Counted from the stretch's first letter, positions 16,096 to 24,498 are shown. The stretch: 64,000 nt of DNA from CBDBCU01 sp965243185 (GCA_965243185.1 OZ251531.1:2480001-2544000), one strand, 5' to 3'. The notes: generated from the sequence alone by a model not told the origin. Program-made: numbers and translations.

Positions 16096-16536
16096 CTAGC
16101 CGGCGGGATAAACCTCCGCCGGGCTGACGGCTTGGGCCAATACTTGGGCGGCCCGCGCTTTGTCCGCCGCCAAGCCGTAAATGCCGGTGTGGGACGGGTC
16201 ATGCGCCTCGCCCAAGCTGATGAATTGAACTGCCAAGTTTAGCCTATGCTGGCACAAAGCGACGGACGCCCCCACATTCAGAACGATGAAATGCCCCGAC
16301 CGGGCTACCCGACGCCCCTTGTCCAGCAGGGTTTGGCGCACCCCGGCCAGCTGAATGTCCCGGTCGGCCGGGTGAAAAGGCTCCAGCCAGTTGGTGGATA
16401 CATATTCCTCACCTTCCCGGAGCAGGAAAGCGCTATCCCGTACCCGGCCGCGTTCGTCTAGGTCCCGACCCCGGCAGTATCGGGCAACGTGGTGCTGGGG
16501 CGCCAGTTCTTGCGGTCCGGGGTTTCCTGTTGCCAA
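16096..16536 (-). CDS. Cassette gene B, copy 1 (unknown family)
   Basis: 146 residues, about 75 percent identical to copy 2 at 16957. Conserved stretches include HHVARYCR, AFLLREGEEYVSTNWLE, DRDIQLAGVRQTLLDKG, HFIVLNVGA and DPSHTGIYGLAADKARAAQV. No transmembrane segment. It starts inside gene A1 and overlaps its last 79 nt in another frame; the same overlap is kept in copy 2, so the two proteins may be coupled or made as a frameshift fusion. The family is not recognised. Position beside a restriction-modification system suggests a defence or regulatory role, but this is inference. Confidence 0.65.
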   Translation of the reverse strand: MATGNPGPQELAPQHHVARYCRGRDLDERGRVRDSAFLLREGEEYVSTNWLEPFHPADRDIQLAGVRQTLLDKGRRVARSGHFIVLNVGASVALCQHRLNLAVQFISLGEAHDPSHTGIYGLAADKARAAQVLAQAVSPAEVYPAG

Positions 16537-16931
16537 GTGAACAGACCTGCCTCTACCAATTTTTCCGTTACCGCCGTCAAGCTGCCCGTGTCCCCGCCGC
16601 CGTCAACCTTAACCCACTGGTCGTCAGCGTCGGTAGCGGCGAACATCACCCGTTGCGAATCCTTGAACCACAGGGTGGCGCCGCGCCGATCCTCGAAATC
16701 CCAATTGACGCACAGCCAACCCTCTTGGGAACAGGTAGTAAATACCGCTCCCTCCGAATCCACCGCGTTGAAAAACGCCCAAAACCCTAGTGCGCTATCC
16801 AAAGTCAGCGGCACATCCCCCGGCTCCAAATCCTCCGCCGAGGCAAAGTAAGCCAGCCGCCGGGCCAAGGCCGGCCAGCCCCGCGCCCTCAGGGCGGCGC
16901 AAATTTCGTCAATGGTGGCGTAGTCAGCCAT
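16458..16931 (-). CDS. Cassette gene A, copy 1 (unknown family)
   Basis: 157 residues from ATG 16931. The first 60 residues (ATIDEICAALRARGWPALAR, then LAYFASAEDLEPGDVPLTLD) are almost identical to copy 2, while the middle differs (EGWLCVNWDFEDRRGATLWF). Conserved FAATDADDQWVKVDGGGDTG follows, then EKLVEAGLFTW. No catalytic motif or membrane segment is evident. It overlaps gene B1 by 79 nt. The longer open frame to 17138 is spurious. Function unknown. Confidence 0.65.
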   Translation of the reverse strand: MADYATIDEICAALRARGWPALARRLAYFASAEDLEPGDVPLTLDSALGFWAFFNAVDSEGAVFTTCSQEGWLCVNWDFEDRRGATLWFKDSQRVMFAATDADDQWVKVDGGGDTGSLTAVTEKLVEAGLFTWQQETPDRKNWRPSTTLPDTAGVGT

Positions 16932-16956
16932 AGTTAAACATCCTTCCCCGGATTGA

Positions 16957-17397
16957 CTAGCCGGCGGGATAGACCTCTGCCGGGCTGACGGATTGGGCCA
17001 ATACTTGGGCGGCCCGCGCTTTGTCCGCCGCCAAGCCGTAGATGCCGGTATGGGACGGGTCATGCGCCTCGCCCAAGCTGATGAATTGAACTTCCAAGTC
17101 CAGCCTTTGCCGGCACCGGTCAACGGCGTCCCCGACATTCAATACTCCGAAATGTCCCGTCCGGGCTACTCGGAAACCCTTATCCAGCAGGGTTTGGCGC
17201 ACCCCGGAAATTTGAATGTCCCGGTCGGACGGGTGAAAATGCTCCAGCCAGTTGGCGGACAAGTAGGTCTCTCCCTCACGGAGCAAAAAGGCTTCCTCCA
17301 ACAGGGTGCCGTCAGCCGCTAGGTAACGATTCCGGCAGTATCGGGCAACATGGTGCCGGGTTGAGAGTTCCTGCTGTCCTGCGCTTCCTGATGCCAC
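16957..17397 (-). CDS. Cassette gene B, copy 2 (unknown family)
   Basis: 146 residues, the second copy of the gene B family, ending like copy 1 in SPAEVYPAG. Its N-terminus overlaps A2 by 79 nt in another frame. The stretch STRHHVARYCRNRYLAADG shares VARYCR with the C-terminus of the neighbouring restriction endonuclease (EEVARYCRRV), which may be chance or a trace of recombination. No recognised domain. Confidence 0.65.
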   Translation of the reverse strand: MASGSAGQQELSTRHHVARYCRNRYLAADGTLLEEAFLLREGETYLSANWLEHFHPSDRDIQISGVRQTLLDKGFRVARTGHFGVLNVGDAVDRCRQRLDLEVQFISLGEAHDPSHTGIYGLAADKARAAQVLAQSVSPAEVYPAG

Positions 17398-17795
17398 TGG
17401 AGCAAACCCGCCTCGACTAATTTTGCCATCACTTCGGCTTGACTGCCCGTGTCCCCGCCGCTGTCAATATCCACCCACCGGCCGCCGGCGTCGGTAGCGG
17501 CGAAATCCACAGTGCCGTCGTCGTTGAACCAGACGCAGGCGCGCCGTTCATCGCCGGCAAAACGCCACACCGCAGAAAGCCGCCCTTCCAGGGAACAGGC
17601 CAAGTCCACCCGCCCCGCCGAATCCACCGCGTTGAAAAACGCCCAAAACCCTAGTGCGCTATCCAAAGTCAGCGGCACATCCCCCGGCTCCAAATCCTCC
17701 GCCGAAGCAAAGTAAGCCAGCCGCCGGGCCAAGGCCGGCCAGCCCCGCGCCCTCAGGGCGGCGCAAATTTCGTCAATGGTGGCGGGTGGGGGCAT
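17319..17795 (-). CDS. Cassette gene A, copy 2 (unknown family)
   Basis: 158 residues, ATG at 17795 after GGGAG. The shared N-terminal half matches A1; the variable middle carries LSAVWRFAGDERRACVWF, then FAATDAGGRWVDIDSGGDTG. The period between copies is 861 bp. Both copies keep an open frame and the same A/B overlap, so the duplication is recent or selected. Function unknown. Confidence 0.65.
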   Translation of the reverse strand: MPPPATIDEICAALRARGWPALARRLAYFASAEDLEPGDVPLTLDSALGFWAFFNAVDSAGRVDLACSLEGRLSAVWRFAGDERRACVWFNDDGTVDFAATDAGGRWVDIDSGGDTGSQAEVMAKLVEAGLLQWHQEAQDSRNSQPGTMLPDTAGIVT

Positions 17796-17810
17796 GGGTG
17801 ATACTCCCGG

Positions 17811-18125
17811 TTAGGGTTTTATCAAACGCGGCTTTCGCCCTTTGGCAGAGGTGTACCGCACCAACTTGGGCCAGTCAATAAGGCTGGCTTCATCGCAAAA
17901 GTTCAAGGTGAACTCCAGTGAAAACCGGTTGATGACGGCTACATAGTCCACCTCAAACTGCTCGTTACGCCGCTTGGCATCGTGACCGATGGGTTCGATG
18001 ATGCGGGTATAGAGTTCGCTGTCGTCGGAAATCAGCTCCCAAAACTCTTGCCCGCAAATCTTGAAGTAACCCCGCTTGTCAGGTCTGGAATCCCGACCGT
18101 AGCAGCACCCGTTTTCAGCTACCGC
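17811..18125 (-). pseudogene. C-terminal remnant of a PmeII-like restriction endonuclease
   Basis: An open frame without a start codon continues from the 3' end of the Eco47II-like gene, shifted by one base, to a TAA at 17811. It encodes CCYGRDSRPDKRGYFKICGQ, EFWELISDDSELYTRIIEPIG, HDAKRRNEQFEVDYVAVINRF and FCDEASLIDWPKLVRY, which matches the C-terminal part of PmeII-family type II restriction enzymes as I recall it. The N-terminal two thirds are absent. Either a relic of another restriction gene or a domain joined to the Eco47II-like gene by a frameshift. Confidence 0.55.
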
Positions 18126-18769
18126 CGCGCCGGCAAACTTGCAAGCATTACCCGCCGGCAGTAGCGCGCAACTTCCTCGGTAGTGCCAAGCTCAGCGCAC
18201 AGCACATCGAAAAGTTCATGCAACGCATTGGGGTGGTTGGTGGCTTTCTCGTAGAAAGACGCCCCGTCGATTTCGTACACTTCCCGGGCCGAAACCCGAT
18301 TCTCGGACCGGATAGGACGCCGGGGAACTACGATGACCAGATAACCGGTCCAGCCCCGGCCTTTCTGTCGAACCGCCGTGTCCAAGTCGCCAATGACCTT
18401 TTCCCGGTTACTGGCGTTCATCGTGTTGTGCTTGTTCTTAACCTCCGCAAGCAATCGCCGCTGGGTGTTTTCCAGGTCATAGCCGGCGTCGTGGTTTTCC
18501 CAGCCCGGTATGTGGCCCAAGATTTCCTGATGGAAGTCCCCAAGTGCATTAGCCATACCGTTAAGTGCCGAATTGCTGCCCTGAATTCCGGTCAAGGTAG
18601 CTTCATCGTTGGCTCCAAAGGTATTTGCAATAAGCAGGGACGAAAACGGATCAACGACGTTCCGCTGCTGGTTAGCCTCAGCCCGCGTTACGGCCCGGTT
18701 GGCCCGCTCCAGCAACGTTGCAATGGCGGCGTCAAGGTGCAGGTCAGCAATCCAACTCAACTTCGGCAT
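18119..18769 (-). CDS. Type II restriction endonuclease, Eco47II family
   Basis: 216 residues. The N-terminus MPKLSWIADLHLDAAIATLL and VVDPFSSLLIANTF, together with LLAEVKNKHNTMNASNREKV, match the Eco47II family (GGNCC/GGWCC-type specificities). E-V-K in the last motif is the likely PD-(D/E)xK catalytic pair. The gene overlaps the end of the methyltransferase gene by 26 nt on the same strand, the usual linkage of a restriction-modification pair. It is slightly shorter than known members, and an unusual C-terminus (VARYCRRVMLASLPARR) is followed by a PmeII-like remnant. The exact recognition site cannot be read from sequence. Confidence 0.82.
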   Translation of the reverse strand: MPKLSWIADLHLDAAIATLLERANRAVTRAEANQQRNVVDPFSSLLIANTFGANDEATLTGIQGSNSALNGMANALGDFHQEILGHIPGWENHDAGYDLENTQRRLLAEVKNKHNTMNASNREKVIGDLDTAVRQKGRGWTGYLVIVVPRRPIRSENRVSAREVYEIDGASFYEKATNHPNALHELFDVLCAELGTTEEVARYCRRVMLASLPARR

Positions 18770-19625
18770 ATTCCGACACCGCCTCCTTGATGTAGTCGGG
18801 GTTTATCTCAATCCCGATGGGAATACGGTTCAACTGACCGGCCACCCGGAAAGTTGTACCACTGCCGGAAAATGGGTCCAGAACGATGTCACTTTCGTCG
18901 GTGAACAGCTTGATAAAAAACTCCGGCAACCATTCCGGGAAAGCCGCGCTGTGGCCGGTGTTGTGGCAAACCGGCGATTTGTGCAAGACATTGGAGGGAT
19001 AGACGGAATCCTTGCCTTCCCAAGCGGAAATGCGCCGGCCTATCTTGGAGTTGGTCGCCGACTGTTGACGGGTGCGGTCATTATCGCTCATATTCCGCAA
19101 GCGGGCATCCGTCCAATCGCCAATCGGTACCCGTACAGCATCCTGGCGCATTTTCAGGTCTTTGGTCTTGCTGAAATGGATGATACGCTCCCAAGAATCC
19201 CGAAAGCGGTACTTCCACTTGCCGGGGGCCGCCGTAGTCTTGTGCCAGATATATTCCTCAACCCAGCGGAAACCGGTTTCCCGTTTGAGAGCCAGAATCA
19301 AATCCAGCACATAAGTATGGCGTTCACCGTCGACCGCCTTCTCCTTGATGTTCAGGACAAAAGACCCGGACGGTTTCAGGATACGGTGCATTTCCGCCGC
19401 CCGTTCCGCGAACCATTCGACATAATCATCAGGAGCAATGCCCCCATAGGTATGCTTGCGGGCGTCGGCGTAGGGCGGCGAAGTGACTATCAGGTCCACG
19501 AAATCCGCCGGCATCTCTTTCATCACGGCAAGGCAATCGCCCTCGTGGATACGGTTGCACCACTCTGCGCCAACGGAAACATCGGCTTGGGCCGCGTATT
19601 GAAAAAGATTTCTTACTTCCGTCAT
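18744..19625 (-). CDS. DNA methyltransferase (TSPPY type, probable N4-cytosine)
   Basis: 293 residues. The catalytic motif IV is TSPPY (residues 48-52), typical of N4-cytosine enzymes, and the AdoMet-binding motif I, VLDPFSGSGTTFRVA, is near the C-terminus, giving the beta-class order. The target-recognition region lies between. ATG at 19625 has GAGGTG upstream. It protects host DNA from the overlapping Eco47II-like nuclease. Known Eco47II relatives usually pair with C5 methyltransferases, so the N4-type partner is mildly unusual. Confidence 0.9.
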   Translation of the reverse strand: MTEVRNLFQYAAQADVSVGAEWCNRIHEGDCLAVMKEMPADFVDLIVTSPPYADARKHTYGGIAPDDYVEWFAERAAEMHRILKPSGSFVLNIKEKAVDGERHTYVLDLILALKRETGFRWVEEYIWHKTTAAPGKWKYRFRDSWERIIHFSKTKDLKMRQDAVRVPIGDWTDARLRNMSDNDRTRQQSATNSKIGRRISAWEGKDSVYPSNVLHKSPVCHNTGHSAAFPEWLPEFFIKLFTDESDIVLDPFSGSGTTFRVAGQLNRIPIGIEINPDYIKEAVSEYAEVELDC

Positions 19626-19712
19626 CCGGCACCTCGGGAGAGCGGGTCTTTCGTTGCCGCCTATAATAACCGTCGGATGGCCGGTCCGCAACAGGCAACT
19701 GTCCCCCCCAAC

Positions 19713-20300
19713 CTACACCCCCACCAGCCCCAAACTCCCCTTTACCGCCGCCACTTCCTGCGCAAACTCATCATCGGTCAACGCCGGCTCCAGCGGCCCC
19801 AAGTCAATGCGCGGCATCAGGTCCACCCACGAAGTGCAGCCCCCATACTCTTTCAGATACGGCACGGCTACTGGCGCCGCCAGCCGATAAACCCGCAGCA
19901 GCAGGATGGACAAGGGCAGCATCGGCTTCCAGCGCAGGCGGGATTGGGCATATTCGTCCGTCCAGATGTGATGCGGCGACAGGTCGTCCACCCGCTCTTG
20001 GGCTGCCACCTCGAGGATTTCCTCGGCCCGCGCCCAGTGGCGGAAGGTGATGGTATCGGCCGGGGGAGGGGACGCCAGCAGTTGGGACAAGGCCGGCTGC
20101 TCCGCCGGTTTCAGCAATTCCGCCCGCTGGTGTTCGTAGGTCGGATACAGCAGAAACTCCCGGTGGATGACCCGGAAATCCTTGCCGGTTTCGTGGATGC
20201 CGCCCTTGCGGAGCAGCAGGATTTGCTGCCCCCGGGCCAAGGCGTCCACGGTAACCGCCCACTCTTTCAATGCCAACTGGCAGCGTTCCGGCAGCGTCAT
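19713..20300 (-). CDS. DUF1802 family protein
   Basis: 195 residues, ATG at 20300 after an AGAGGAG site. The first half has LALKEWAVTVDALARGQQIL, then LLRKGGIHETG and FLLYPTYEHQRAELLKP, which are the hallmarks of DUF1802, known mainly in cyanobacteria and Chloroflexota. The second half has ILEVAAQERVDDLSPHHIW and SRLRWKPMLPLSILLLRVYR. No catalytic residues are evident and the family has no established function. It is a separate unit from the methyltransferase genes. Confidence 0.85.
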   Translation of the reverse strand: MTLPERCQLALKEWAVTVDALARGQQILLLRKGGIHETGKDFRVIHREFLLYPTYEHQRAELLKPAEQPALSQLLASPPPADTITFRHWARAEEILEVAAQERVDDLSPHHIWTDEYAQSRLRWKPMLPLSILLLRVYRLAAPVAVPYLKEYGGCTSWVDLMPRIDLGPLEPALTDDEFAQEVAAVKGSLGLVGV

Positions 20301-20385
20301 CGGCTTGCTCTCCTCTAACGATATATGGGAATAATGCCGGGCTATTTTACCACATCCGGCGGCGGATTCCGGGCGCGCCCGCCGC

Positions 20386-20811
20386 CTACTCAATCCAGAA
20401 ATGGGGATTCCAAGCCACTTCCCACAGATAGCCCTCCGGGTCGGCAAAGTAACCGGAATAGCCGCCCCAAAAGGTATCCTGCGCCGCCTTGACCAGGGTC
20501 GCCCCGGCGGCTACGGCTACCGCCAGCAGTTCATCCACTTCCGCCGGGCTGCGGACATTGTGCGCCAAAGTAACGCCGGAAAAGCCAATGCCGCCATCCC
20601 CGGCCGCCGCCGCATCCCCGGCCGGCAGTCCCACATCCGCCGCCAAAGCCGCCCGGGGATACAACGCCAGCCAAGTTCCCTTGTTCTGGAAAAAGGCAAT
20701 GGATTCGGTATTTTCGTCAAAGAGCGGCAGCCCCAACCCGTCCCGGTAAAAGGCTACCATCCGCGGCAAGTCTGACACGCCCAAAGTGATAATGCTGATG
20801 CGCGGTTCCAA
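20386..20811 (-). CDS. VOC (glyoxalase/bleomycin-resistance) family protein
   Basis: 141 residues with two beta-alpha-beta-beta-beta modules. ISIITLGVSDLPRMVAFYRDGLGLPL begins the first; the second has YSGYFADPEGYLWEVAWNP, including the FxDPxG turn and the metal-binding Glu. Such proteins are dioxygenases, isomerases or thiol transferases; this one has no partner gene to narrow it down. It lies 18 bp downstream of the LysR gene on the same strand. Confidence 0.88.
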   Translation of the reverse strand: MEPRISIITLGVSDLPRMVAFYRDGLGLPLFDENTESIAFFQNKGTWLALYPRAALAADVGLPAGDAAAAGDGGIGFSGVTLAHNVRSPAEVDELLAVAVAAGATLVKAAQDTFWGGYSGYFADPEGYLWEVAWNPHFWIE

Positions 20812-20829
20812 ATCCGACTCCTTAATCCG

Positions 20830-21795
20830 CTACTTTCCCGCCCCCGGCCGTTCCCGTTCCAGAAACTCCAGAAACGCCTGCTGGGTCGGAGAAAGCCGCC
20901 GTTCTTTCGGGTAAATCAGGGTCAACGGCCGCCGGCAGCGCCAATCGGCGACCGGCAGCGCCGTCAGCAAACCGGCTTTGACTTCGGCGACTATGCCCAA
21001 GCGGGAGATGACGCCCACGCCGCCGCCGGCCGCCGCCGCCTGTTTGATGGCTTGATTGCTGCCCAGGGTCAAGGCCGCGGTCGGCTCCAACCCGAGCCGG
21101 GCGAACTGCCGCTCCGCCGCGTTGCGGGTGGCTGAACCCGGTTCCCGCAAAATCAGCCCGGCGGCCACCGCCTGCGCCGCCGTTACCCGCCGCTGCTGCG
21201 CCAAGGGATGGGCCGGAGCCGCTACCAGGACGATGTCATCATCTACATAGTCCCGGAATGCCAGTTCGCTGTGCTGCGGCGGCGGATGCCCGCCGACCAT
21301 TCCCAAGTCCAGCTCCTGGTTCAGCAGCCGGCTCATTATGGTCTGGGTGTTGCCGATGAACATTCGCACCTGGATGCCCGGGTAAATCTGCCGAAACCGC
21401 CCCAAGGATTGCGGCAGCACATACTCCCCCGGCGTGGCGCTGGCCGCCAGCGTCAGATACCCGGATTGCAGGTTGTGAATTTCATCGACCGTCTCCAGCA
21501 TCTTGCCCGACAGGGCAAAAATCTGCTGGGCATAAGCCAGCGCCGTCTCCCCCAACTCGGTAATCTGCAAGCCCCGGGCCCGCCGGTGAAACAGCGGCGC
21601 GCCCAAGAACTTCTCCAGTTCCTGCACCTGAATTGACACCGCCGGCTGGGTGATGTTCAAGGCATCGGCCGCCCGGGAAAAGCTCTGGTGCAGCGCCACG
21701 GCGTAAAAGATGTAGAGCTGATGAAAGTTCAGCGGGCTGCCCTGCCCGTCATTGCCCACCGGGCGCAGGGACGGCAACGGCGGAACTTGACTCAT
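20830..21795 (-). CDS. LysR-family transcriptional regulator
   Basis: 321 residues. The winged helix-turn-helix is at residues about 23-82 (NFHQLYIFYAVALHQSFSRA, AADALNITQPAVSIQVQELE, LGAPLFHRRARGLQITELGE), followed by a periplasmic-binding-protein-like effector domain, LTLAASATPGEYVLPQSLGRF. ATG at 21795 has AGGAGA. It is probably co-transcribed with the VOC gene 18 bp downstream. The effector is unknown; the fold resembles CysB/CbbR-type regulators. Confidence 0.93.
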   Translation of the reverse strand: MSQVPPLPSLRPVGNDGQGSPLNFHQLYIFYAVALHQSFSRAADALNITQPAVSIQVQELEKFLGAPLFHRRARGLQITELGETALAYAQQIFALSGKMLETVDEIHNLQSGYLTLAASATPGEYVLPQSLGRFRQIYPGIQVRMFIGNTQTIMSRLLNQELDLGMVGGHPPPQHSELAFRDYVDDDIVLVAAPAHPLAQQRRVTAAQAVAAGLILREPGSATRNAAERQFARLGLEPTAALTLGSNQAIKQAAAAGGGVGVISRLGIVAEVKAGLLTALPVADWRCRRPLTLIYPKERRLSPTQQAFLEFLERERPGAGK

Positions 21796-21924
21796 AGTGT
21801 ATCTCCTGTTGCCGGTCTAGCTTTCGGGTCAACCCCGCTACGGCCGCCGCCGCAACCGCCCGCGCCGCCCGACCGGGGCTTTTTTGACCCTACCCCTTGC
21901 CGCCGCTCCCGGTCAATACCCCCC

Positions 21925-22752
21925 TTAAACCGGTATCCCCAGCAGCCCGGCCAGGTTGCGCGTCGTGGTTTCCGCCACTTCGGCCAGGGAAACGCCCTTC
22001 AAGTCCGCCAGACACTGCGCCACTTCCCGCACGTGCCGCGGCTCCGTCCAGTTGTGGCGGTACTTCTTAAAGGGCTGCGGATAGGCGTCCGTTTCCAGCA
22101 CAATGTTGTCTAACGGAATCGCCCGCGCCGTTTCCTGCAACTCCGGCAGCCGGGTCAGCGGCCGGGCCAGGGAGATGAAAAAGCCGCCGTCAATAGCTGC
22201 CCGGGCCGTAGCCGTATCCCCCTGGAAGTAGTGCATTACCCCGCCGACCTGCTCCGCGCCCTCCTCCCGCAGCGTCCGAAACACTTCCGGATGGGACTCC
22301 CGGGAGTGAAAGATGATGGGCAGTCGCAGGCTGCACGCCAAGCGGATCTGCGCCCGAAACACTTGGTCTTGTACCGGGTAGGGCGGCGAATCCGGCATAA
22401 AGTCCAACCCGATTTCGCTGATGCAGACCACTTTGGCGTTATCCCGGGCCAGGGCTTCCAGTTCGGCGTACACCCCATCATCCACCGGCTCCCACGCCTC
22501 CATGGGATGGATGCCGACGCCGGCGTAGAACTGGGGATATTCCTCGGTCAAGCCGATGCAAGACCGCGTCGATTCCAGGGTAGTGCCGGCGCAGACCACA
22601 AAGCCGATGCCGGCCGCGTCCGACCGCCGCAAAATCCCGGCCAAATCAGCCGGCCCGTACTGGTTCAGATGGGTATGGGCATCCCCAAAAACCAAATCAT
22701 CCGGAGCCGGCCCATACAACCCGGCATCCCAAGCGGCATTAGCGTCCGTCAT
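21925..22752 (-). CDS. TatD family metal-dependent hydrolase
   Basis: 275 residues. Metal ligands typical of TatD deoxyribonucleases are visible: DAHTHLN near residue 25, the SEIGLDF glutamate, LPIIFHSRESH, GVMHYFQGD and VLETDAYPQPF. It is likely a 3'-5' exonuclease or other phosphodiesterase in nucleic-acid turnover. It is transcribed divergently from the cold-shock-domain gene across a hairpin-rich 300-bp gap. Confidence 0.9.
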   Translation of the reverse strand: MTDANAAWDAGLYGPAPDDLVFGDAHTHLNQYGPADLAGILRRSDAAGIGFVVCAGTTLESTRSCIGLTEEYPQFYAGVGIHPMEAWEPVDDGVYAELEALARDNAKVVCISEIGLDFMPDSPPYPVQDQVFRAQIRLACSLRLPIIFHSRESHPEVFRTLREEGAEQVGGVMHYFQGDTATARAAIDGGFFISLARPLTRLPELQETARAIPLDNIVLETDAYPQPFKKYRHNWTEPRHVREVAQCLADLKGVSLAEVAETTTRNLAGLLGIPV

Positions 22753-22798
22753 AACTCCCCATCCCCTAGCGCGAATAAATAGCGGCTACATATATACC

Positions 22799-22906
22799 AC
22801 CGCTTATAAGCGGCGTCAACCCGGGGGATTTGCGGGATTCCTTTTGCTTTTGGGGCCTTTACCGGTACGCTATTAGCGTACAGTTGAAAATGCCCCCAAA
22901 AGCAAA
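22799..22906. promoter_or_regulatory. Hairpin cluster in a divergent promoter region
   Basis: CCGCTTATAAGCGG (22799-22812) is a perfect 14-bp palindrome. From 22843 to 22906, TTTGCTTTTGGGGC pairs with GCCCCCAAAAGCAAA and encloses the palindrome GTACGCTATTAGCGTAC (22865-22881). They lie between divergent genes starting at 22752 and 23059. A regulatory role is inferred from position. Confidence 0.5.
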
Positions 22907-23058
22907 CCGAATCCATTTCCCCCAAAACTGTTGCCCTTTCCCAAAATTTGCTGTAAAATAGCAAATCACTGCAAGCAATCGCTAACTGACCCCGGCCGCG
23001 GGGCTAACTCCCCCGGCAGAAATCTCTGCTCAATGCAGATACAAAAGGAGAGCGCTTT

Positions 23059-23904
23059 ATGGTCACCAAAAGGATAAGCGGACGGGACTTCGAGGAACGC
23101 CTGCGTACCCGCCTGGGAGTATGGTGCGACATCGCCTACGACGCCAATATGGACCACCAATACAAGATTGGGTTCACCATCACCCGCTTCCGGGACACCT
23201 TCTTTACCAGTCCCATCGGGGTGCAGGTTACCGTCAAAGACGACGATGTCCGCAAGCAGAGCGAGTTCCTCCGCATCCACCGCCAGGGCCGCATCATCCC
23301 CAAGAGCGTCTTTATCGAGGTCTCCCCCCAGGCCGACCTCGACAGCGCCGCCACCGTCGCCTACATCGCCCTCGGCAACCTCACCTTCAGCAAGGAATTC
23401 CAGGGACAGGACATCAAAGTCATCGGCATCCGCATCGAAAGCGATTCCTACGAGTTCTTTGAACTCGAGGACAACGCCCGCAACCTGCGGATGGAACAGA
23501 TGACCCGGGAGCCGGTCCGGATGGAAAACCGCCTCTCCGGCGAAGTCAGCTGGTACAACGCCGAGCGCGGCTACGGCGCCATCTACTGCCCCTCCCGCGG
23601 CGAGGAGTTCTACCTCCACATCTACAAAACCGAGGGCGACCTCCGCAATATGCTCCAGTCCATCGAACTCACCGGCTACTGCGACCCGCCCATTCCGGTC
23701 AACTTCGTAGACGGCGGCTACAAGGAGGGCCACAGCAAACCCCAGGCCCAGTACGTCCGCTCCGCCAACGCCGGCAGCTCCTCGACCCCGTCGGCGCCGA
23801 CGCCGGTCTATTCCACCCAATACTCGACCCAGCAGCCGGCGGCGCCCCCGCCGCCCTATCAGCCCCCGGCGCCGCCCTACTCCTCGCCCTACGGCAACTA
23901 CTAG
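23059..23904 (+). CDS. Cold-shock-domain protein with an N-terminal nuclease-like domain
   Basis: 281 residues; AAAAGGAGAG precedes the ATG. Residues 1-140 contain FEERLRTRLG, ANMDHQYKIGFTITRF and SPIGVQVTVKDDDVRKQSEF. The D-x-n-G-V-Q-V-T pattern looks like a restriction-nuclease core, though the catalytic Lys is not certain. Residues about 158-200 form a cold-shock domain: SGEVSWYNAERGYGAIYCPS then EEFYLHIYK. The last 70 residues are disordered (Ser, Thr, Pro, Tyr, Gln). It likely binds RNA or single-stranded DNA. The combination of domains is unusual; the nuclease part is an inference. Confidence 0.75.
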   Translation: MVTKRISGRDFEERLRTRLGVWCDIAYDANMDHQYKIGFTITRFRDTFFTSPIGVQVTVKDDDVRKQSEFLRIHRQGRIIPKSVFIEVSPQADLDSAATVAYIALGNLTFSKEFQGQDIKVIGIRIESDSYEFFELEDNARNLRMEQMTREPVRMENRLSGEVSWYNAERGYGAIYCPSRGEEFYLHIYKTEGDLRNMLQSIELTGYCDPPIPVNFVDGGYKEGHSKPQAQYVRSANAGSSSTPSAPTPVYSTQYSTQQPAAPPPPYQPPAPPYSSPYGNY

Positions 23905-24003
23905 CAGCGGCAACGGTTCCGTTGGCTTGCCGGACTGCCCGCCCATCCTGAATCGGTTGGGCGGGGCCGTCCCCCAGCCAACGGAACCCGCCCCGGAGGC
24001 CCG

Positions 24004-24498
24004 ATGTACGGCTTGGCGATTCTGACAGTCAGCACTTCCGGCTACCACGGCCAGCGCGCCGCGGACGCCAGCGGCGCCAAAATCCGGGAACTGCTGCCCC
24101 CGCCCGACTATTCCGAAGTCCGCTACGCCATCGTCGCCGACGACCGGGATATGATTGCCGGGCGGATGGCCGAATGGGCCGACGCCCCGGATGTCGATTT
24201 AATCATCAGTACCGGCGGCACCGGCATGGGCTGGCAGGATATTACTCCGGAAGCCTGCCGGTCGATCCTTGACCGGGAAATCCCCGGCATCGCCGAAGCC
24301 ATGCGCGCCGAAACCCTCAAGTTCACCCCGATGGCCATGCTCAGCCGTTCCGTAGCCGGCCTCCGCGGCCACACCCTCATCATCACCCTCCCCGGCAGTC
24401 CCAAAGCCGTAGCGGAAACCCTGTCCGTAGTCAAACCGATCCTGCCCCACGCCCTCGAAATGCTCCGCCGGGAATCGGTGCAGGAACACCCGGTTTAG
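24004..24498 (+). CDS. moaB: Molybdopterin biosynthesis protein MoaB/MogA family
   Basis: 164 residues. The signature STGGTGMGWQDITPEA is the substrate-binding loop of the MoaB/MogA/CinA family, and LPGSPKAV is the second conserved loop. It activates molybdopterin by adenylation before metal insertion. A molybdenum hydroxylase large subunit is encoded at 32368, consistent with a molybdenum cofactor requirement. No other moa/moe gene is near, so it stands alone. Distinguishing MoaB from MogA by sequence alone is not safe. Confidence 0.88.
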   Translation: MYGLAILTVSTSGYHGQRAADASGAKIRELLPPPDYSEVRYAIVADDRDMIAGRMAEWADAPDVDLIISTGGTGMGWQDITPEACRSILDREIPGIAEAMRAETLKFTPMAMLSRSVAGLRGHTLIITLPGSPKAVAETLSVVKPILPHALEMLRRESVQEHPV

